From positions 1,304,501 to 1,368,500 of the forward strand of contig OY848920.1 in NCBI GenBank assembly GCA_963693285.1: a DNA stretch of 64,000 nucleotides. The letters are read 5' to 3'. The notes under the pieces were generated by a model, which saw only the letters and a list, made by a program, of their open reading frames with translations, searched no databases and was not told the DNA's origin. Positions 48,763 to 64,000 of the stretch are shown in pieces (position 1 is the first letter of the stretch; the number at the start of each line of letters is the position of its first letter). A program made the translations under genes and the position numbers. This DNA comes from Xestospongia muta (taxonomy: Eukaryota > Porifera > Demospongiae > Haplosclerida > Petrosiidae).

Positions 48763-51700
48763 CTACGTAGTACTATTATAGTTAGGTTTTGGAGTAGAGT
48801 TACTCCTTCGAAAACTAGAATTACTGCTATCAGTTAATTCAACGTCAACTTTCCTATTGAGCAAGGATGCCTTATCTCCTTGTTTCTTTTGGCGTACGAT
48901 GGACCCATTTCTATTTCGACCTTGCTCTCTTTGCTGTACATTGATCTCATATGTATTTTGACCTTGTTCTCCTTGGCCTCTTATAGCATTCCTTTGGCGG
49001 CAGCATAAAGTGTCTTGGTAGCGTTTAAGAAACAGTCCAATGTAAGCCCATATAATCCAAATTAGTGGTATCCAAAGTAAAATTATTTGCATTACATAAG
49101 TCCACGTAGATAGTGGGATACCAATGTTAGTATAAAAGTACTGATACATACTGAAGGCTATCATTAACGCAAGGAGAAAAAAAGATGATGCTTCAATGAT
49201 ATTACGATCAATACTGAGTTTCTTGTGTACACGATCATTACTACCCTCCACTTCTTTTATAGCCTTTCTTTTATATGGATGTGAAATTACAACAAACATT
49301 CCAGCAGCTAAACAAATTGTAAACTGCAGCATATATTGAATTATGACATTCCAGGCAAACATGTATATTGAAACGATAACAAGTCGAAGAAAAAAGAGGA
49401 CTCCGGCAAACCATCGCAAATCATTGCAATTCCAGGAAGTATAGCAAGACAAAATGCACAATTGTGATCTTTGTTGCTTGTAGCTAAAAATTTCTGTTGC
49501 TGTACAACACCTGTATTCGTATCTTGTTTGGTTATCGATGTGTTTATTGCAGCAAAGATCTATATGTCTGTCACAGCAAGTGGCATCGGGGTCACTTCGT
49601 CTTTCAGGACAAATTGATGACAATCTTGCTGGTATGTTGTTTATTACTTCTCCATTTATTACTTCTCCATTTATTAGTCTTCCATTTTGATCATCATAAT
49701 GCATAATAGTATCGTAATCATCAGGACCGTTTCGAAATTCACGTTGAAATTGATCTAGTAAATGGTTACAGAGACCACCATTAAGCTTTGCATTGTTGGA
49801 GCGACAACAAAACAAGATTAGAGGCACTAACAGAAGAAATGGCATACCAAATATCAATGCTATTACAATGTAGTTAGTGTAAGGAAATTTCATACTACCA
49901 TCAATATACATAACTAAGTTACTTCTACCAGAGCTAGAAGTATCATTGGCAGAAACAAGAGACACAGGCGACACTAAGAAAACAGTTATGAGGGCCACTT
50001 TTGTGTAACAAAGAAGAATAGAAGTGGCCAAAAAGTTTGCATGGTTAGTGATTTTCTTCTTCTTAATCTGTTCACAAAGGTACGATTCACTTAATCTGTT
50101 TACAAAGGTACGACAGCCATGTGGTATCCCACAACATTTACAACATCTACAATAGTAGACGATAGCAACTACTAGAACAAAAACCATTGGTAAATAACCA
50201 GACAGGTAATGAATGGCAATAATAGTAGCATAGCGCATATTTTTCGATAAGCAATATTTCTGCCATGGCATTGCAAACTCAAGATTGAATATGTCATAGA
50301 TTGTCGTATAGATTAGCTCAATAACTCCAGGTGCTGCTTTGCTGATGCCAGGAGTATTCTCATAAGGAATGATGTTTTCAGCATCTAATGTTATTACAGT
50401 AGTAATCATCTGACAAAAGAAAATAGGCCCATGTAATAAGCCAGAGTTAAGTGGTACATCGAAGAGATATACTAAGCCAAGAAACATAAAAGGAAGAATT
50501 ATGTCTAGTGTTATAAAAACAAATGCGCCCACAACACTAGAATCGCATTTGACACAATCAAAATTGTCAAAGTTAATTGCAGGGGCATACCCTTCACTGC
50601 AATTACTACAAAGTACTCCATCACGATTATCACCACACAGCTGCTTCTGCACTTGTTGGAGGTCGTCTCCAAGACTAAAATGACCACCTCCTTCTCCATA
50701 GTTACAATTTCTACAATGAGCAACAACAATAGTGGTATTGTTGTAAGGTGATATACCAATCCAATAGCCTCGTAAAAGAGAAGCATTTAGATGAGAGGGA
50801 TCACATAACAAACGTCTATTAAAATCACCTGTACAATTGCATTTACCTTGTATTAGCTCTAAGCCAGGAGGACAGTCCTGAAAATGGACTGCAATTTTTG
50901 TTCGTATAGTATTTTCGGACATCGTGTCTATTGTGATTGATACGTTATCCAAAGAGCTTGTCTTTGAAATAATAATGTCATCGGTGGAGATATAGTTGTA
51001 GCGCTCATCGACATGTGCTCCATGGGAACCATAAGCATGTAATACTAAATTGGATGTTACATCCTTTTTCTGATCATCAAATGCAACAATGTCCATTTGT
51101 TGTTGTCTTCCAGGTACAATGCTAATGTTTCGGAGAATGGTTCCATTACGAAAGGAAGCGACATCAGTTAGAATTTGGTCATTGCAGGCTTCATACGTCA
51201 CACTCGAATTATATATCCAGATATCAGTAGCATTATTCCAACAGAATACCTCCTTTTTCCACTTTTTATTTAGGACACCAAATGCCCTGCCCAAAAGACA
51301 AGCATTTATTGAAGTAGCATATATAGAGTTTGGCTTCTTGTTAGCTGTATTATTAGTGAACTGAAAAAGTGTTGACCACTTGGTTGGATTCTCTGTTATG
51401 TCAAAATATCGGATGAAACAGTTTAAGGATGTCTTTTGAAGATGAGAACCAATGTATTCAGTATAAATTGCGCCACCAAGATTGATAGCTGTATTCTCAA
51501 TAAACTCAAAAGATGTGTTTTCATGAACCTTGATAAAACTTGAACCATATAAAGCTATAGCACCTCCATTACGCCCGGTATTGTTTAAAAATAATACACT
51601 TGTGTTGGACAAAAAATCTAACTTAGATCCCATAGCAAATAAAGCTGTTCCATCATAATTGTTAATAAATTCTACAGACTTGTCAAAAGTTATCGGTACT

Positions 51701-53088
51701 TCATCGACATACATTGCCCCAGATCCCAGTGGTTTACCGAGTGAATGAGTATATACTACTGAGTTATCAATAAAGGAACAGTTTGTCATTATGACTTCAT
51801 GAATGATACCTTTGCTAACAGGATGGAAGGATGAAGCATCTAATGCTGACCCATACCGTGCATTGTTGCTGCTCCATACACAGTCTGTGAAAGTTACATT
51901 GTTAAAATTGTTCTCAGAAACAAACAACTGTCTTGTGGATAAATAAGATACCCCACCACCATAAGTAGCACTGTTATTCTCAAAAAGCACATCATTAAAT
52001 GTTAATGTTCCACTGATAACATTACCAAACTGCTCTGTAAAAAGATAGGCTAAGAATGTTCCCCCTCCTGACCTTGTGGCTGTATTAGCTTTAAAAACAT
52101 TACCACCCATTAAAACCACTGTATTGTTGTTGCTGTGATCTTGCATTTCAATATACAACCCACCACCATAAACAGCTGTGTTATCAAGAAAGTTACAACC
52201 TTCTAAGGATATATAGTTATTTTTAGCATGACCTTTAAAGAATACTGAAAGTCCACCACCATGACCAAATGCTATGTGATAGTATTTATAAGGTAGGACA
52301 AACCTTACAGATGATGTTGTACTGAGAGCTATGTTTCTTATAAAACGGCAACCAGTTATTATATATTGTGAATCAGAGACATATTCCACAGGCACCTGTG
52401 GCACCGTGTTATTGCATAATCTATTACCAGGGAAACAGTATGGGAACTCAATATAAACTCCACCACCTCCTTCCATCTCTTGATTCCCGGGATTGTCAAT
52501 GAACTCACTATTAATAATGTGGTTTATGCCAAGTGTGTAATAGATTTGAACAGCAATTCCAAGACTATTTTTGACCGTAATAGAGTCTAAAGTAATCATC
52601 GAGCAGCCTTGGTAATAGAGGGTAGCATTAAAAGTTAAAAACTTAATACCGTCAGTTTCATTGTTGAAATTGTGACTCGTGCTATAGTGTTCTGCACCAC
52701 ACCCATTAAACACTAGACCTCTAATGGTAATATTTTTGGATTCTATAAATGTCAAACCAGCACCAATTTCTCTGCAAACGATTTCTGCAACCCCTTCACC
52801 ATCTTTTTCTATAGTTATATTCTCTCCATTATTAAATGTCATTCCTGATGATGGTAATAGTTCATATTGACCTGGCTTGATATATAGAGTAACTGATGAC
52901 CTGTTGTGTATATGTTCAATAGCGAAAGTGAGGTTCTTACAAGGTCTAGACGAACCTTCTGTGAGACAACTCTTATCATTAGTACCATTAGTAGATACAT
53001 AGACAACACTACTAGACTGAGTGTCTGCAGAACATACCCATAAGAATAACAGCAGTGTCAAAAGGTGGAGTCGGACAATAGAGTACAT
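48763..53088 (-). CDS. beta-helix multi-pass membrane protein 2
   Basis: Intronless paralogue of the preceding gene in the same orientation; 1,441 residues from the chosen ATG (53088). An in-frame ATG 14 codons earlier (53130) is possible. The later one is preferred because it puts the hydrophobic core LHLLTLLLFLWVCSAD directly at the N-terminus, as in the paralogue. Same order of parts: signal peptide, beta-helix (GGGVYIEFPYCFPG, GGGLYIEMQDHS), Cys-rich stalk (CPPGLELIQGKCNCTG near residue 741; GVLCSNCSEGYAPAIN), and about eight membrane segments from residue 863. The cytoplasmic tail is longer, polar and Gln/Arg/Asn-rich. A loop between membrane segments holds a direct repeat (NGEVINGEVIN) and another loop a Cys cluster (CCRCCKCCGIPHGC inside the C-rich region around 50.15 kb). 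Confidence 0.85.
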   Translation of the reverse strand: MYSIVRLHLLTLLLFLWVCSADTQSSSVVYVSTNGTNDKSCLTEGSSRPCKNLTFAIEHIHNRSSVTLYIKPGQYELLPSSGMTFNNGENITIEKDGEGVAEIVCREIGAGLTFIESKNITIRGLVFNGCGAEHYSTSHNFNNETDGIKFLTFNATLYYQGCSMITLDSITVKNSLGIAVQIYYTLGINHIINSEFIDNPGNQEMEGGGGVYIEFPYCFPGNRLCNNTVPQVPVEYVSDSQYIITGCRFIRNIALSTTSSVRFVLPYKYYHIAFGHGGGLSVFFKGHAKNNYISLEGCNFLDNTAVYGGGLYIEMQDHSNNNTVVLMGGNVFKANTATRSGGGTFLAYLFTEQFGNVISGTLTFNDVLFENNSATYGGGVSYLSTRQLFVSENNFNNVTFTDCVWSSNNARYGSALDASSFHPVSKGIIHEVIMTNCSFIDNSVVYTHSLGKPLGSGAMYVDEVPITFDKSVEFINNYDGTALFAMGSKLDFLSNTSVLFLNNTGRNGGAIALYGSSFIKVHENTSFEFIENTAINLGGAIYTEYIGSHLQKTSLNCFIRYFDITENPTKWSTLFQFTNNTANKKPNSIYATSINACLLGRAFGVLNKKWKKEVFCWNNATDIWIYNSSVTYEACNDQILTDVASFRNGTILRNISIVPGRQQQMDIVAFDDQKKDVTSNLVLHAYGSHGAHVDERYNYISTDDIIISKTSSLDNVSITIDTMSENTIRTKIAVHFQDCPPGLELIQGKCNCTGDFNRRLLCDPSHLNASLLRGYWIGISPYNNTTIVVAHCRNCNYGEGGGHFSLGDDLQQVQKQLCGDNRDGVLCSNCSEGYAPAINFDNFDCVKCDSSVVGAFVFITLDIILPFMFLGLVYLFDVPLNSGLLHGPIFFCQMITTVITLDAENIIPYENTPGISKAAPGVIELIYTTIYDIFNLEFAMPWQKYCLSKNMRYATIIAIHYLSGYLPMVFVLVVAIVYYCRCCKCCGIPHGCRTFVNRLSESYLCEQIKKKKITNHANFLATSILLCYTKVALITVFLVSPVSLVSANDTSSSGRSNLVMYIDGSMKFPYTNYIVIALIFGMPFLLLVPLILFCCRSNNAKLNGGLCNHLLDQFQREFRNGPDDYDTIMHYDDQNGRLINGEVINGEVINNIPARLSSICPERRSDPDATCCDRHIDLCCNKHIDNQTRYEYRCCTATEIFSYKQQRSQLCILSCYTSWNCNDLRWFAGVLFFLRLVIVSIYMFAWNVIIQYMLQFTICLAAGMFVVISHPYKRKAIKEVEGSNDRVHKKLSIDRNIIEASSFFLLALMIAFSMYQYFYTNIGIPLSTWTYVMQIILLWIPLIWIIWAYIGLFLKRYQDTLCCRQRNAIRGQGEQGQNTYEINVQQREQGRNRNGSIVRQKKQGDKASLLNRKVDVELTDSSNSSFRRSNSTPKPNYNSTT

Positions 53089-54557
53089 TTTCGTGGCTTG
53101 CTTAGTACTCAACAATATAAGAAACGGCACCTATGTATTTTAGAAAAACAAAAGTTAAAGTTAGCTTCACACAGCAATAAATTAGTGGATCATTATATTA
53201 CACTAGTCACATCTTGCAACATTACAAACTTCTGTTGTTTTATTCTTGTGACTGTCAGATGAATAGAACTGAACAATTTATTAAGGCAACAACATCACTA
53301 TACTTTTCTATTATGGTAACAAGCTTGTAATGTAGAGTTAATGTATATATTTGCTGAATAAAGTCACACTAGTACTGTAAGCAATGAATTACAATGCAAT
53401 ATTACATCACATGAAAAGCAGTCAAAAATAATAAATTATGGACTACTTACCCAATTCATAAAATAAAAAATTAAAGTGCTGTCAAATAGTTTAAATTTCA
53501 TTCAGCTAGGTAACTTTCTGTCTATTACATTTACAACCACAAGTAATTCATTGATATTTTAAAAGTTTGCAGTGTCAAATGTGTTATGCTAAACTATAGA
53601 CCATATGCCCAAAACATGACAGTTAATATTTACTTAAATACGGATAATGTATTTGTACAATACAACACAATTGTTTTTGAAACTATGAAACAATTTATTC
53701 TCAAGCAAACTCTGCATGCAACTTTGTCATTCAATTACCTCATGATAATGAACCCTCTGTGCTAACACTGGTTTCATAAAAACAGTTAAACACATATAAA
53801 TAGTCATGCTGTTGTCATTTTAGTAATTTCGTTTCATAAGCAATCACAAAATTGACATAAATTTTATCAATTTGTTAAACTTACTTCAAAAGAATAACGT
53901 ACTTCTCTTCTTTGTGGAGGAGAGCTTGTCTCGTGATGAACTCTGTGAAGCCCTCTAAATTCTCTAATAAAGTTATCATTGTCTTCCCTCCTACTTGCAT
54001 TAATTCATTATAAGCGAGTAGACTATATTTAACTCTTTCATGACTCTTATTTTCAATTAAATCTGATATTTATTGCAATTAGTCTCATTTCAGACCCACT
54101 TGGAATGAGATCACACTACAACACTATCAAATAAGAATACTAATTGTAATATAAGATGAAAAAAAAATGAAAGAGGTTCCCTCAAAATTTGAGATTGATA
54201 ACATCCAATATCCAAAAATTGATGTTGTGAAGTATATATTAATTGTCTAATTTTAATGATGAAACAGTTATTTTTTATTTCTTAATTTACTTAATCTACC
54301 AACCACAATAATAAGGTTCTTCTATCCTGATAAAATTTTATTTTATGTATAGCTGCTGATTGCTTGATTTAATAATTTTTAGCATTTTAAGACAGTGTAA
54401 CGAAAAATAGTCAGTTGACATAAATCAAACATTTGATGGACATATGCAATATTTATTACACATGTAGCAAAGATTCTTGTTGAATACATTGTTGTACAAT
54501 TGTATATAAAATAATTAAATAATAGTGACTCAAAGTCCATTTCTAATTTCCTGACAA
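53089..54557. other. spacer upstream of beta-helix gene 2
   Basis: AT-rich. A minus-strand stretch at about 53889-53989 is less AT-rich, ends in a donor-like GAA|GTAAG and is preceded by AAGTAG. It could be a 5' untranslated exon of beta-helix gene 2, but no matching acceptor was verified. Nothing else seen. Confidence 0.35.
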
Positions 54558-63968
<9,411 letters not shown>

Positions 63969-64000
63969 TTGGAGCTGACTGATGTTCCTGGTAACATGTA

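Noticed and set aside
44123..53088. Bacterial contamination or a bacterial insert, suggested by intronless genes like polymorphic outer membrane proteins
   Set aside because: Base composition matches the surroundings, flanking genes are clearly animal, and the Cys-rich stalk and multi-pass C-terminus are not an autotransporter barrel.
53882..54000. Penultimate or last exon of the eIF4E-like gene
   Set aside because: Phase would give a stop after four codons; the acceptor at 54579 gives a better ending (FVLDDQ, similar to the usual eIF4E C-terminus).

Overview
The window reads as animal nuclear DNA, most likely from a sponge (demosponge). It is AT-rich, genes are split into many tiny exons by introns that are often only about 45-60 bases, splice sites are canonical GT-AG, and microsatellites are common. 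Two long intronless genes encode beta-helix proteins with a C-terminal multi-pass membrane domain. In sponge annotations such proteins usually carry misleading 'bacterial polymorphic outer membrane protein' names. The sponge assignment is an inference; no ribosomal or mitochondrial marker is present.

Layout. (1) 1-10.1 kb: an apparently perfect 3,956-bp tandem duplication, each copy carrying one plus-strand gene for a 124-residue secreted Cys/Tyr-rich peptide. A diverged paralogue follows on the minus strand (8.7-9.6 kb). (2) 10.1-35.4 kb: a head-to-tail minus-strand array of seven further paralogues. Six look intact and one has a frameshifted exon 2. A 5'-truncated eighth copy and two orphan exon fragments are also present. 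Spacers are homologous from unit to unit, carry nine copies of a 69-bp hairpin element, and hold one conserved splice-donor-like site upstream of each gene. (3) 35.9-43.7 kb: two adjacent 12-exon paralogues encoding seven-pass membrane proteins of about 475 residues, with features of the insect gustatory/odorant receptor-like superfamily. (4) 44.1-53.1 kb: two adjacent intronless paralogues for secreted-type right-handed beta-helix proteins ending in a multi-pass membrane domain. (5) 54.6-64.0 kb: one 14-exon gene whose last third is a class II (4EHP-like) eIF4E cap-binding domain behind a disordered N-terminus of about 560 residues. Its 5' end may continue beyond the window.

The peptide family is the strongest candidate for an undescribed system. 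Each product has a signal peptide, an acidic pro-region and a basic mature region with four CxxC pairs, built from seven phase-1 exons in which introns cut cysteine codons. Function is unknown; defence, venom-like, signalling or metal-binding roles are all open. Nothing in the sequence ties the peptides to the receptors or beta-helix proteins beside them. What the families share is a pattern of local tandem duplication.
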